From positions 423,289 to 487,288 of the forward strand of contig CAVYUP010000006.1 of NCBI GenBank assembly GCA_963771705.1: DNA of 64,000 nt, written 5' to 3'. The DNA is from DATFVA01 sp963771705. GTDB lineage: Bacteria; Bacteroidota; Ignavibacteria; Ignavibacteriales; Ignavibacteriaceae. A program made the translations under genes and the position numbers. Within the stretch, counting starts at the first letter, position 1; the number at the start of each line of letters is the position of its first letter. Under the pieces are notes generated by a model, which did no database searches, was not told the origin of the DNA, and worked only from the letters and a program-made list of their open reading frames with translations. Shown one piece after another: positions 18,795-28,299 of this stretch.

Positions 18795-21029
18795 TCAACG
18801 AATTATCATTAATTTTCCGGTAGCTTTCGATCCTACCGTGCCTTCAGTTTCCGATTCCACCACATAAATGTATAGACCGGGAGCAACGAGAAGACCTGAA
18901 TCAGAACGCTGATCCCAGGAGATACTCCCTGCTAGATTTCCGTACTGATCCGGCTGATGGTGAAGTATTCTTACAAGATCTCCCGATATACTATAGATAT
19001 GGATTATAGCTTTTTCAGGAAGTTTCCTGAATTCTATTTTGTATTCAGTGGGGAAGCTATGTTCAGGATCGCCTTCTATATAAGGGTTGGGCGCTACAAA
19101 AACATCCCAGCCTTCTTTATTTATATCAACAGGTCCCGGTTTTGCGCTGGTCAGCGGTGTCCTGTTATAATCTCCGCTCACAAGCTCAGGCAGATTATTA
19201 ACAACAGTACCATTCGCCGAAGTCCATTGTTTCGGCATAGAATTATATGCTTCTACATAATAATAATACTCAAATCCGAACTGGACAGAATAGTCTCTAT
19301 ATTCATACTCCTTCAATTCCGGATTCCAGTATTTGCTGAATTCACTCCTGGGAATGTCTGCAACCAGATCCCAGATTCCTCTTTTATCTACGCCGCGATA
19401 AACCCTGTAACCGCTAAGATCAGTTGAACCATCATAAAACACCTGGCCGGAACCGTCAGTATACTGAGCCTCTTCTGCAAGTTTATTCCACTTGACTGCA
19501 ATTATTGCTGTATCGCCGCCGTATGAAGCATTGGTTGCCTGGCAGTCGGGCGCAGGGGGAGAATCAGGAACATCAGCAGCAAGGTCGATGCCATTAACCT
19601 TAGCTCCAAGTCCCCATTTTACCGCATTACGTACCGCGGTAACATTACGCTGCATATCGGCAGCAAGACTATCATTCATATAGGCTGATTCACCTTCATT
19701 AAAGCTCTTCAGCCAGTGGTCAGGGTCTCCCCGGTAAACCTGATGCAGATCAAGGGTACCGGCAACTTCTGCCAGTATAATTCTTACGGAATCACCGGGA
19801 GCCATTGTATAAGGTCCAAATGAGCTTGTGTACCAGCAGTACAACTTTCCGTTATCCGTTACACGATGATCCGTTTTTATAAAGTCATATAACTGTGAAA
19901 GACTGAATGCACGGAGACCAAAACTTTCAAAGTCGACCGTTTTTCCTTCAAACTTCTCAGCCTCATCAGAATAAATACTGAAGTGAGTAGGATCAGCTTC
20001 ATTAGGGTCGGCCCCCGGAGGGGGTGTCCTGTATAAAAACGTAAATCCGAATCCCGAAGGATCCTGTAGTTCAGGAGGCATACCCGGAACTTTCCTTAGC
20101 TGATCCTGCCAGTTTGTTTTTAAGCCATACTGATCCCATGGAACAGGCTCTCTTCCGCCGTTATAGTCCCTGCTGTAATAGAATAATCCTTTACCGTCAG
20201 GCTGATCATTCTGAACTACATAGTAGTCGGTATATCCGCTGCCGGGATGCCACCCGAATCCTCCTGCGGGACCCGCTGAAGAAAGAAAATCTGAGTTATA
20301 ATGGAAATTCAGTACACCTTTGGTAGATACCTGAATACCGCTGTGGAACACAAACCATACTTCATTTAAAGTCTGATCATAATGCATAACTTTTGCGGCA
20401 GCAGGAATGGCAAGGTCACCCGTATTCTTAAAGACATAATCATATATTATAAAGTCATTATAACCCGGGTAGCTCCATTCCATTGACCGTTGTTTAACCG
20501 TGATTCCCGTTGAGGTAGCAAACTCAACGTAATTTATTTCTTCAGGAAGCTGGGGATTGAAACCGGGTTCATTTGAAAAATTTTCAGTTCTCTCAAAAGG
20601 CATTATGTCACCTGTAACAACACCGTAATCATCGGTGAGTGTGGCAAGTGAAGAATGATAGAGAAGAAAATCTTTCTGCTGGGGAGTAAACCCTGGAGGA
20701 ATTAATGTGGTTGCATCCTTTGCTATAATCCAGGGACCCGATCTGAAGTTATGGAAGTTAGCATCAGTTATAAAACCATTTGCCAGTTCTTCATCATTAG
20801 GAAAAGTGAATCCGGCAAATCCGGGAAAGAATCCGATACCGGTAACCTCGGTGTAATCCCAGGCTCCGGGATCACCTATATATCCCCAGTTGTACAGAGT
20901 TTCCCATAATTTACCTCTTGTATGCGTAGTAGAGTTCTGCTGAGCTTCAGCAGTAGAAACTATTATCATTACAAGGAATAAAATATAGAATAAAGCTTTT
21001 AAGTTGTTTTTTTTCATAGTGATACTCAT
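18795..21029 (-). CDS. Secreted surface protein with FlgD-like/T9SS-type C-terminal domain
   Basis: The 744-residue product has a signal peptide ending near AEAQ (about residue 29). A long middle part shows no family I can name. Around residues 490-600 there is a fibronectin-III-like region (APDCQATNASYGGD, DLSGYRVYRGVDK). The end is a FlgD-like fold used as a sorting domain: VFVAPNPYIEGDPE, IHIYSISGDLVRIL, GLYIYVVES and a basic tail KLMIIR. GAGGAA precedes the ATG. Its start lies 10 bp after the TonB receptor and its end overlaps the PorV-like gene region. It could be the substrate-binding partner of the receptor. Confidence 0.65.
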   Translation of the reverse strand: MSITMKKNNLKALFYILFLVMIIVSTAEAQQNSTTHTRGKLWETLYNWGYIGDPGAWDYTEVTGIGFFPGFAGFTFPNDEELANGFITDANFHNFRSGPWIIAKDATTLIPPGFTPQQKDFLLYHSSLATLTDDYGVVTGDIMPFERTENFSNEPGFNPQLPEEINYVEFATSTGITVKQRSMEWSYPGYNDFIIYDYVFKNTGDLAIPAAAKVMHYDQTLNEVWFVFHSGIQVSTKGVLNFHYNSDFLSSAGPAGGFGWHPGSGYTDYYVVQNDQPDGKGLFYYSRDYNGGREPVPWDQYGLKTNWQDQLRKVPGMPPELQDPSGFGFTFLYRTPPPGADPNEADPTHFSIYSDEAEKFEGKTVDFESFGLRAFSLSQLYDFIKTDHRVTDNGKLYCWYTSSFGPYTMAPGDSVRIILAEVAGTLDLHQVYRGDPDHWLKSFNEGESAYMNDSLAADMQRNVTAVRNAVKWGLGAKVNGIDLAADVPDSPPAPDCQATNASYGGDTAIIAVKWNKLAEEAQYTDGSGQVFYDGSTDLSGYRVYRGVDKRGIWDLVADIPRSEFSKYWNPELKEYEYRDYSVQFGFEYYYYVEAYNSMPKQWTSANGTVVNNLPELVSGDYNRTPLTSAKPGPVDINKEGWDVFVAPNPYIEGDPEHSFPTEYKIEFRKLPEKAIIHIYSISGDLVRILHHQPDQYGNLAGSISWDQRSDSGLLVAPGLYIYVVESETEGTVGSKATGKLMIIR

Positions 21030-21039
21030 TTTAAATTCC

Positions 21040-23910
21040 TCAATAACTGAAAGATACGCCCAGAGTTATCTGCCGGGGAAGATTTCTGTACATCAGCATG
21101 TCAGGAAAAGGCGCTCCATCAATCTGTCTTGAAGGATAAACTGAGAAGCCTGAATTTACGAATGCTGCTCTGTCCTCCGGTGATGCTGATTTCACTACAT
21201 CAAGGTTTGTCCAGGTATAGTTGAATGCATTACGGATTTCAACAAAAAAGGCAGGACGAATAAATCCGAGATCAACTTCTTTCCTGATTCGTATGTCGGC
21301 ATTCTTGTCTGCGTTCCTTTCATACTGGGCACCGGCTTCTGAAAAAACATCGCTTGCGATATTTTTGTTAGGATAATAAATCTGATAATCTATGGAGAAC
21401 TGCATATCCTTAAAGATGCCGCCGAGGTAGTCAAAATCTGACGGGGTTGCAAAAGTAAGACCAAATTTTAATTTCGGTTCGTCGTAGACTATCTGATCTC
21501 CGATGAAAGTAGATTGACCTACCTGTATGTTTGAATTGGGAGGTACAATTGTGGTCGGCGCTCCGGAACGTCCGTTAATACCGCTCGTGAATGTATAGTT
21601 GAGATATCCTCCCCAGTAACCTGTTAAAGGTTTTCTGACGGAAATTTCAACTCCCTTGGAATCTCCGTAGTCTCCGTTTCCTGAAGTCTTATAAGCCGCT
21701 CCGTTCCGCATATATACGGTTATAGTCCTTACTGTCTCTGTAATGTCTTTATAGTAAGCAGTAACATCGAATACTATTCCGGAAAGATTATGTTCAATAC
21801 CGAGTTCATACTCAACAGTTTTGCGTGGTTTTAAGTCACGGTTTCCCAGGTTAAACACAATCGGCGAACCTGATTTTGGTTCGGTAATATAGGTATTAAG
21901 TATTCCTGATACATATGTACCTTCCCCATAATCGCCGAAATTGGCACGCTGGAAAAAGTGACCGTATGAGAAATGCAGAACCGTGTTCTCTGAAATAGGA
22001 TGAGAAATACCGAGCCTTGGAGAGATCTGGGTAAATGTTGTGGTTGGCTCCGTCTCCGGATTAGCTGTAGTATCATTCTGCTGAGCGGCTATAAGTCCCA
22101 GCGGGTCGAAAGGATCAAGGTATTTTTTATCGTTCGGATTATAGAAATCGAATCTTAAACCGGCGTTAACAACAAGACCTTCAAACTCAAGTTTTGTTTG
22201 AGCATAAACATTTCCTTCGTAAGGATGATAGGTGTTGTCTTCGATGGCCTGGTTTGCTTTGGCCTCCTGGTATCTGTTGAGATTATAATAAGTAAAATCA
22301 CCGCCAGCTTTAAGTTGAGTTTTTGAACTTAACTGCGAGGTAAGATCGCCTGAAAAAGTATAGTCGGTGTTTTTATCATGCCCTCTGTAATAATACCCTG
22401 AAGTATGAAGCCCTATCAGGTCGCTGTTGCCTCCGGGAATGTCATTTCCAAGAGAATCTTTTGCACGTAATATGTCACGTTCCGGCACACCTGAATCCCA
22501 GCCGTTGGCGTCTCCTGGAAAAGTCGACTGCGATGTATAATCAAAAATCCTGCTTAACTGCAGTACATAGAAGGTGCTCTGCCCGAGAACGTGAGTAAAT
22601 TGCAGAGTCTGCCCGTTATTGCTGTTTTCAGGGTACCCTGTAAAATCATAATAGGCATATTTACTGGCCAGTCCGTAACTTGATATAAAATCGGAATTCA
22701 TATATTCCATGCCGGCATTAGTATTTGCCTCCCCATAAAATCCTGAAGCCATAAATTTCATTTGAGGATTCAGGCTGTAAGTCAGCTTGGCCGTTCCATC
22801 AAACCAGGTTCCCCGATTCCTGTAACTGTTTCCTGTAACTGGCGGTACGTTCCTGTACTTTCCCGTGACAAAAAAGAATAAATCTTTTAAAGGAGTTGGT
22901 CCTCCAAGTGAAACTTCTGTCTGGTAGCCTGATTCATTCGTATAATCATTCAGCGGCTGATGTGTTTTCATGTAATGGGCATATGCCTGTTCGGGGGTAA
23001 ACTTGCTGGCCGGATCATTTCCGGGGGTTCCGTTAAGATCGACCCATTGGTCAGGATTGTCAACCCACCACTCAAGGTGACGGGCGTGCGAATTCTCCCA
23101 GTATCTGGGGGACGAATAATCATAAAAAGGCGTACCCCAATGCGGAATATGAGCGGGTATATACCGCATCTCGGCATATCCGCTGAAATTCTGCGATCCT
23201 TCTTTTGTAACGATGTTAAATACACCTGACTGAGCCTGGCCGTATTCAGCATTGAAGGCGCCGGTTATAATTTCAAGCTCCTGAATTGAAGAGAGGTTAA
23301 TATTAGTATAAGGCTGATAGTTCAAAGGGTTGCTTGCTCTCATTCCATCAATCAGGAACGCAACCTGGTCCAGCGAGCCGCGCCTTACTGTTAGCTCTCC
23401 ATTTGCATTTCTATCGATACCCGGAAGCGTACTGAGCACTTCCGTAAACTGTGTCGTCGGCCGTACAGCAATTTCCTTTGCCGACACATAATGCCTTGAT
23501 GAGGTTAGGTCCTTCTCAACAAGAGGCCTTTCGGCAGTTACTACTACGGATTCATTCAGCTCGAGAACTGTCTCCTCCATTTTAAAATCTATTTCAGTAG
23601 TATGATTAGTGCTTACTTCGACTCCCGTCTTGATTATAGACTTATAGCCGATAATGGATGCCTTAACCTGGTAAGTACCCGGAGGTATATTCAGGATAAA
23701 ATATTCTCCGTTGATATCTGTGGCTGCACCCATCGACTGACCGACAATCTGCACATTGACACCCGGCATCGGATCACCGGTACCCGCTTCTGTTACTTTT
23801 CCCGTAATCTTTCCTCCGGAGGATGCAAAGGAATCCTGCGTCAGCATTAGTACAAAGAAAATCAAAAATAAAACTGAAGCTGTTTTTAAATAAGTACCAT
23901 TTAATTTCAT
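21040..23910 (-). CDS. TonB-dependent receptor, carbohydrate-type
   Basis: The 956-residue outer-membrane protein has a signal peptide, a carboxypeptidase-regulatory-like domain (about 33-115, GKVTEAGTGDPMPGVNVQI), a plug (about 135-240, with RRGSLDQVAFLIDGMRASNP and LEIITGAFNAEYGQAQSG) and a 22-strand-type barrel ending in aromatic residues (ITLGVSFSY). It should import a ligand across the outer membrane with energy from TonB. No SusD follows it; instead come a T9SS-like surface protein and a PorV-like barrel. AGAGGT lies 7 bp before the ATG. A glycan ligand is inferred from context. Confidence 0.92.
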   Translation of the reverse strand: MKLNGTYLKTASVLFLIFFVLMLTQDSFASSGGKITGKVTEAGTGDPMPGVNVQIVGQSMGAATDINGEYFILNIPPGTYQVKASIIGYKSIIKTGVEVSTNHTTEIDFKMEETVLELNESVVVTAERPLVEKDLTSSRHYVSAKEIAVRPTTQFTEVLSTLPGIDRNANGELTVRRGSLDQVAFLIDGMRASNPLNYQPYTNINLSSIQELEIITGAFNAEYGQAQSGVFNIVTKEGSQNFSGYAEMRYIPAHIPHWGTPFYDYSSPRYWENSHARHLEWWVDNPDQWVDLNGTPGNDPASKFTPEQAYAHYMKTHQPLNDYTNESGYQTEVSLGGPTPLKDLFFFVTGKYRNVPPVTGNSYRNRGTWFDGTAKLTYSLNPQMKFMASGFYGEANTNAGMEYMNSDFISSYGLASKYAYYDFTGYPENSNNGQTLQFTHVLGQSTFYVLQLSRIFDYTSQSTFPGDANGWDSGVPERDILRAKDSLGNDIPGGNSDLIGLHTSGYYYRGHDKNTDYTFSGDLTSQLSSKTQLKAGGDFTYYNLNRYQEAKANQAIEDNTYHPYEGNVYAQTKLEFEGLVVNAGLRFDFYNPNDKKYLDPFDPLGLIAAQQNDTTANPETEPTTTFTQISPRLGISHPISENTVLHFSYGHFFQRANFGDYGEGTYVSGILNTYITEPKSGSPIVFNLGNRDLKPRKTVEYELGIEHNLSGIVFDVTAYYKDITETVRTITVYMRNGAAYKTSGNGDYGDSKGVEISVRKPLTGYWGGYLNYTFTSGINGRSGAPTTIVPPNSNIQVGQSTFIGDQIVYDEPKLKFGLTFATPSDFDYLGGIFKDMQFSIDYQIYYPNKNIASDVFSEAGAQYERNADKNADIRIRKEVDLGFIRPAFFVEIRNAFNYTWTNLDVVKSASPEDRAAFVNSGFSVYPSRQIDGAPFPDMLMYRNLPRQITLGVSFSY

Positions 23911-23950
23911 AAGTCAACCTCTGTTCAATTAACCGGTATACATCGTAATT

Positions 23951-24904
23951 TTAATTCATTACGATAACTGATTTTACAAAACCTTCAGGTTTTGTTAATG
24001 CAGCGTTGAATGCTGCTTCAATATCTTCCAACCCGAATCTGTGGGTTATAAGTTTATTCATACGGATCTTCCCGCTATTAAGCAGATCCATTCCTATCCT
24101 GGTTCCGTTTAATATTGTACGAAGATCTCTGAAATGAGCATTGATGATGTCGAATGCCATCCAGTTCCAGTATCCAAGATCATTTATTTTTCTTTCACCG
24201 GGATGATAACCGAATATTACCAGTTTTCCCTCCATCCTGCATATCTGCGGAGCTAGGTTTAAAGTTGCCTGTACTCCTCCAACCTCAAAACTGATATCCA
24301 CTCCTTTGCCGTCTGTTATTTCCTTTACCTTTTCATCTGCCTTTTCTTTAGAAGGATTAATTACTGCATCTGCCCCAAGCTGCTTTGCCAGCTCAAGCAT
24401 TTCATCACGAAGATCAATCGCGATTATCTTAGAGGCCCCTCTTAATTTCAGCTCCTGAAGAAGGATTAGTCCCATAAAGCCTGTGCCTGCAAGAGCGACA
24501 GTATCATTCATCTGAACGTTAGCTCTGATAACTCCGTTGGTAGTGCAGGCAATAGGCTCGGCCATTGCTTCTGCGTATTCAATCTCATCATTAATTTTAA
24601 ATACCATCTCCTGCTTTACGGCTATTTCTTCAGCGTATCCTTTTCCGTCTGTCCATGCGGCAACACGGTCTCCGGGCTTAAGACTGTTAACCAGCGATCC
24701 CGATTCCAGCACTTCACCCGCAACTTCGTGACCAATAAAACGAGGGTATTCCAGTCCGTTTATTTTTTTATCCCACTGGTGAATTTCAGAATGACAAACC
24801 CCGCATGCCCTGATTTTTAATAAAACTTCATCTTTTTTTATACGTGGCGTCGGTCGTTCTTCAATTTTCCAGTTATGGGGTCCATATAGTACAGCTGTTT
24901 TCAT
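23951..24904 (-). CDS. Zinc-dependent alcohol dehydrogenase (MDR family)
   Basis: The 317-residue medium-chain dehydrogenase has the catalytic zinc site ACGVCHSEIHQWD (Cys about 35) and GHEVAGEV (His-Glu about 58), and the Rossmann segment VALAGTGFMGLILLQEL. The segment usually holding the four-Cys structural zinc is absent, which explains the short length. It should oxidise a sugar alcohol or secondary alcohol with NAD(P) in the cytoplasm. It stands between a T9SS sugar-binding protein, followed by a terminator, and the TonB receptor operon. Its own Shine-Dalgarno is weak. Confidence 0.87.
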   Translation of the reverse strand: MKTAVLYGPHNWKIEERPTPRIKKDEVLLKIRACGVCHSEIHQWDKKINGLEYPRFIGHEVAGEVLESGSLVNSLKPGDRVAAWTDGKGYAEEIAVKQEMVFKINDEIEYAEAMAEPIACTTNGVIRANVQMNDTVALAGTGFMGLILLQELKLRGASKIIAIDLRDEMLELAKQLGADAVINPSKEKADEKVKEITDGKGVDISFEVGGVQATLNLAPQICRMEGKLVIFGYHPGERKINDLGYWNWMAFDIINAHFRDLRTILNGTRIGMDLLNSGKIRMNKLITHRFGLEDIEAAFNAALTKPEGFVKSVIVMN

Positions 24905-24915
24905 ATTTCTTTCAG

Positions 24916-24950
24916 ATTAAATAAAAGTGCGGCAGATTTCTCCGCCGCAC
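24916..24950 (-). terminator. Rho-independent terminator after the CBM9-like T9SS gene
   Basis: On the minus strand GTGCGGC and GCCGCAC form a 7-bp stem around a 10-base loop, followed by TTTTATTTAAT. It lies 13 bp past the stop of the 652-residue T9SS protein and just before the alcohol dehydrogenase start. It would end or thin transcription coming from the ABC/GWxTD operon. Confidence 0.8.
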
Positions 24951-24962
24951 ATATAGAACAGG

Positions 24963-26921
24963 TTATTTTACTAACAACATTTTTTTAGAGATCTGAACAT
25001 TGCCTGTTTCGAGTTTATACAGGTAGATGCCGCTCGCAAGCCTGCTTGCATCAAAGTTAACAGAATGAGTACCAGCTGTGAAGCTCTGATTATTGATCAG
25101 CGTTGTAACCAGCTGTCCCAGTATATTATATACACTAAGAGTTACATTAGCTCTTTGAGGCATATCGAACTTGATTGTAGTGCTTGGGTTGAACGGATTC
25201 GGATAATTCTGATACAGGCTGTATTTTGAAGGAATCTGTCCAGCCTGACTTCCCGGATCAACCGCGGTAACCGGAGATGTGAAATTAAGAACTGCCCAGT
25301 AATCTGAGTTGGCCAGATTATAGTATCCGGCATCACCGCCTCCGTAAGGATCTGTGAAAGGATCGTCAGGAATGTTCGGCTGCCAGGTCCAGTATGCGTA
25401 TGCATCACCATACAGTGCATCAGTGTAGCTGGAACCGAAACTTCCGCCCATATTGTAAGCTATGCTTGATTGATTCGTAATGTTAGGGTTATAGATTTTC
25501 ATTTCCATATCCCATACACCGGTATTAGTATCAATTACAGCAGCCCACTGTGCGTAATCTGAAGCATAAAATACTTTGTTCGAATCACCCATATCAAAAC
25601 ATTTCCTGTATTCTTCCGGAACGTAGGTTGTATCTCCTCCATTTAGGGTCATTTCAGGACCCAGAACCCAGTAATGGTAAGGTCCGTCAGGAGCAGCATA
25701 ACTATTTCCATCGTACCAGCCTTTCATATCAACACCAAGGCGGTTCGAAAGACTTATGAACAATTGGTCACCTGTCCATTTACCGTTCCAGTAAAGGTTG
25801 GTTGAATCATTATGGAATTCATCCCAGTGCATGAATACATAGAGATATTTATCAGACCATAACAGTTTGGCTGATAATTCATCCAGATCAGGCGCTGTCA
25901 CGTCACGATAATAATAATTCGTGAAGAGTTCATAACCGGAGTTTGTAATCATACCTATATCTAAAGCATTATCCCAGTCAGCTTCATTCATTTGTCCATC
26001 GATCTGAATATTAGCTCTCTGAACACCCGGAACATCTACTGAGTGGCGGACAATGTCATTGCTGCCCGGCATAAATTTAAGTACAGCCCAGTAATTTGAA
26101 TTTGCAAGGTTATACTGACCAGGATCTCCATTTCCTATCGGATCTGTAAATGGTTCATCCGGTACATTGGGCTGCCAGGTGAAATATGCATAAGCATCAC
26201 CATAGAGCATGTCTGTATAGCTTGATCCGGCGCTTCCTCCAATGTTGAAACCGAGACTCGCCTGCGCGTTAACGTTAGGATTGTATATAGCCATTTCCAT
26301 ATCCCATACGCCCGTGTTTGTATCGATTACAGCAGCCCATCTTGCATAATCTGAAGCATGAAAGACTTTCTGTGAATCACCCTGACAGGTAGCTCCTCTG
26401 AATTCTTCAGGTATGAATGTGGTATCGCCGCCATTTAAAGTCATATCAGAACCGAGTATCCAGTAATGATACGGTCCGTCAGGAGCAGCATACGAATTTC
26501 CATCGTACCAGCCCATCATATTTTGTGCGATCCTGTCTGAAAGGCTTACGAATAACTGATCGCCTGTCCATTTTCCGTTCCAGTAAAGATTGGTCGAATC
26601 ATTATGAAATTCATCCCAATGGACAAATACATACAAGGTGTCTTTCGACCACAACATTCTTCCGTAAAGTTCATCGAAATCCGGTGCGGTCAGACCGTCC
26701 CGGTAATAGTAATCTGCGTATATCTCATACCCGCTGCTCGTTACAAGATCAGCGTGAGCTGCATCGTTCCATGCAGCCTCGTTCATTACACCGTCAATTG
26801 TTATTGCTCCGGAGTCGACTTTAGGAACCTCGACTACCTTTCTAACATAATCCTGAGCAAAAACAGAAGCAGTACCGAACATGAGCAGCAGCCAAATTGA
26901 TAGTAACTTGAACTTACTCAT
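24963..26921 (-). CDS. T9SS-secreted protein with two CBM9-like domains
   Basis: A signal peptide (to about residue 22, SVFAQ) is followed by two copies of a domain of about 270 residues (roughly 30-300 and 305-570). Each copy begins with an IDG-MNEA-W pattern typical of CBM9-like sugar-binding domains and shares long stretches such as DEFHNDSTNLYWNGKWTGDQ. The last 75 residues are a type A sorting domain (YQNYPNPFNPSTTIKF to ISKKMLLVK), so it is exported by T9SS to the surface. GGGAGG precedes the ATG. It probably binds glycan at the cell surface for the receptor encoded downstream. Confidence 0.88.
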   Translation of the reverse strand: MSKFKLLSIWLLLMFGTASVFAQDYVRKVVEVPKVDSGAITIDGVMNEAAWNDAAHADLVTSSGYEIYADYYYRDGLTAPDFDELYGRMLWSKDTLYVFVHWDEFHNDSTNLYWNGKWTGDQLFVSLSDRIAQNMMGWYDGNSYAAPDGPYHYWILGSDMTLNGGDTTFIPEEFRGATCQGDSQKVFHASDYARWAAVIDTNTGVWDMEMAIYNPNVNAQASLGFNIGGSAGSSYTDMLYGDAYAYFTWQPNVPDEPFTDPIGNGDPGQYNLANSNYWAVLKFMPGSNDIVRHSVDVPGVQRANIQIDGQMNEADWDNALDIGMITNSGYELFTNYYYRDVTAPDLDELSAKLLWSDKYLYVFMHWDEFHNDSTNLYWNGKWTGDQLFISLSNRLGVDMKGWYDGNSYAAPDGPYHYWVLGPEMTLNGGDTTYVPEEYRKCFDMGDSNKVFYASDYAQWAAVIDTNTGVWDMEMKIYNPNITNQSSIAYNMGGSFGSSYTDALYGDAYAYWTWQPNIPDDPFTDPYGGGDAGYYNLANSDYWAVLNFTSPVTAVDPGSQAGQIPSKYSLYQNYPNPFNPSTTIKFDMPQRANVTLSVYNILGQLVTTLINNQSFTAGTHSVNFDASRLASGIYLYKLETGNVQISKKMLLVK

Positions 26922-26981
26922 TTTAACCTCCCGGTTTGTGATTGTGAAATAATGTATTATGAGTCCTGATACTATTGTTCA

Positions 26982-28277
26982 TCAAAGCGAATATCTCATA
27001 GTTAATGTTGGGATAACTAAACTTGAATTATATTTTCCGTTAAACCCGTTTGCCGAATTACTTATCTTTTTATCCATTCCAAATGCATACGCAACAGAAA
27101 GGTCAAAGGATAGGTTTTCATCTACATATCCTAGCCCAAGGGAAACTCTGTGCTGATTAACTGAAGGGAACAAATATGAATACGTTGATTCGGAATTCGG
27201 ACTCTGGCTGAACCGGTAGCCGAATCTTAAATCGATTTCAGTCAGATGAAGATCCACACCAAAACCGGCATCGATGGTATTTTGAAAATCCAGTATAAAT
27301 TTATTGGCTCTTATGCCTGATAAGGAATCTTTCAAAGGTATATTGTTCTGCCAGGTTGAATTGTTAAAATCAAAATCCATGGCTTGCTGAATATTAGACC
27401 ACATGCTGTACTGAAGGTCAGCATTAATGGTTAGATTTTCGCTCAGCTTGTAAACAAGCCCTCCGCCGAATACCCAGGGGATTTCAAATTTGGAGGAAAG
27501 GTCTGTTTCGGAAGCTGCTGAATCCAGATCTGCAAAATAATTGCTTTGAGCTTTGCCCGTTAAATCAGCCGAATAACCGCTTCTGGCCATTACACCGATT
27601 TGTAAATCGGGCGAAACTTCATAAAGAAGTCCTAAACCAAAACCATAAGTCCACGCATCTTCATTATAATTGAATTGATATGCTGCAAGCCCTGTACTCG
27701 AGCTGTCATACCAGAATCGATTTTCAAGAGGGAAAGCAGTTTCCAGTTTAACCTGGTAAGCGCTTGCCGTAATGCCTATAGTAAGCTGATCGAACCTTAC
27801 GGCGCCGGATATTGAAGCGGAATTAACTTTAAACCTGTTGTAGAGATTAAGCGAAGAAATTGATGAGGTAGTGTCAGTCGACTGATAAGCAACAAAAGGC
27901 CAGTCAACATTGTAGTTTATAGCCCGCTGGTAGGATAAACCCAGAATAAAATCACGACTAAAAGACCAGGCTAATCCTGTACCGAGAGCAAAGTGATCAT
28001 CTTCGTATGACTTATGAAGACCCTGGGTATCGCCCTCAAACTTCTGCTGACCTATCAGATCGGCAATAGATAATTCGAGATATCCGTTCGAACTTTTAAT
28101 CAATCCTGCAGGATTACCAAGAACTGAATTAAGGCCGTCCCCTCCCGCAAAATATAAACCATTCAGCGACGAGGTTTTTGCACGGGAAACAGTATTCAGA
28201 TCGGCTCCTCCGGCATATATATCCCCGATAAAAAAGAATAAAATTAAAGCGGACACTAAAGTATATTTTGTACTCAT
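26982..28277 (-). CDS. FadL/OmpP1-like outer-membrane barrel protein
   Basis: The ATG at 28277 is preceded by GGGAGATAAATTA; the longer frame to 28322 only adds a non-signal stretch. The product has a signal peptide (YTLVSALILFFFIGDIYAGG), the FadL-like DGLNSVLGNPAGL segment near residue 40, and repeated amphipathic strands to a final aromatic/Leu end (PTLTMRYSL). FadL-type barrels let hydrophobic or small molecules diffuse through the outer membrane. It follows the lipoprotein gene closely. It may be the porin for products of surface digestion; the substrate is unknown. Confidence 0.75.
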   Translation of the reverse strand: MSTKYTLVSALILFFFIGDIYAGGADLNTVSRAKTSSLNGLYFAGGDGLNSVLGNPAGLIKSSNGYLELSIADLIGQQKFEGDTQGLHKSYEDDHFALGTGLAWSFSRDFILGLSYQRAINYNVDWPFVAYQSTDTTSSISSLNLYNRFKVNSASISGAVRFDQLTIGITASAYQVKLETAFPLENRFWYDSSSTGLAAYQFNYNEDAWTYGFGLGLLYEVSPDLQIGVMARSGYSADLTGKAQSNYFADLDSAASETDLSSKFEIPWVFGGGLVYKLSENLTINADLQYSMWSNIQQAMDFDFNNSTWQNNIPLKDSLSGIRANKFILDFQNTIDAGFGVDLHLTEIDLRFGYRFSQSPNSESTYSYLFPSVNQHRVSLGLGYVDENLSFDLSVAYAFGMDKKISNSANGFNGKYNSSLVIPTLTMRYSL

Positions 28278-28299
28278 TAATTTATCTCCCGGTAAATAT

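Noticed and set aside
18795..21029. SusD-like protein next to the TonB receptor
   Set aside because: No lipobox and no TPR-like SusD pattern; it has a normal signal peptide and a FlgD/T9SS-type C-terminus.
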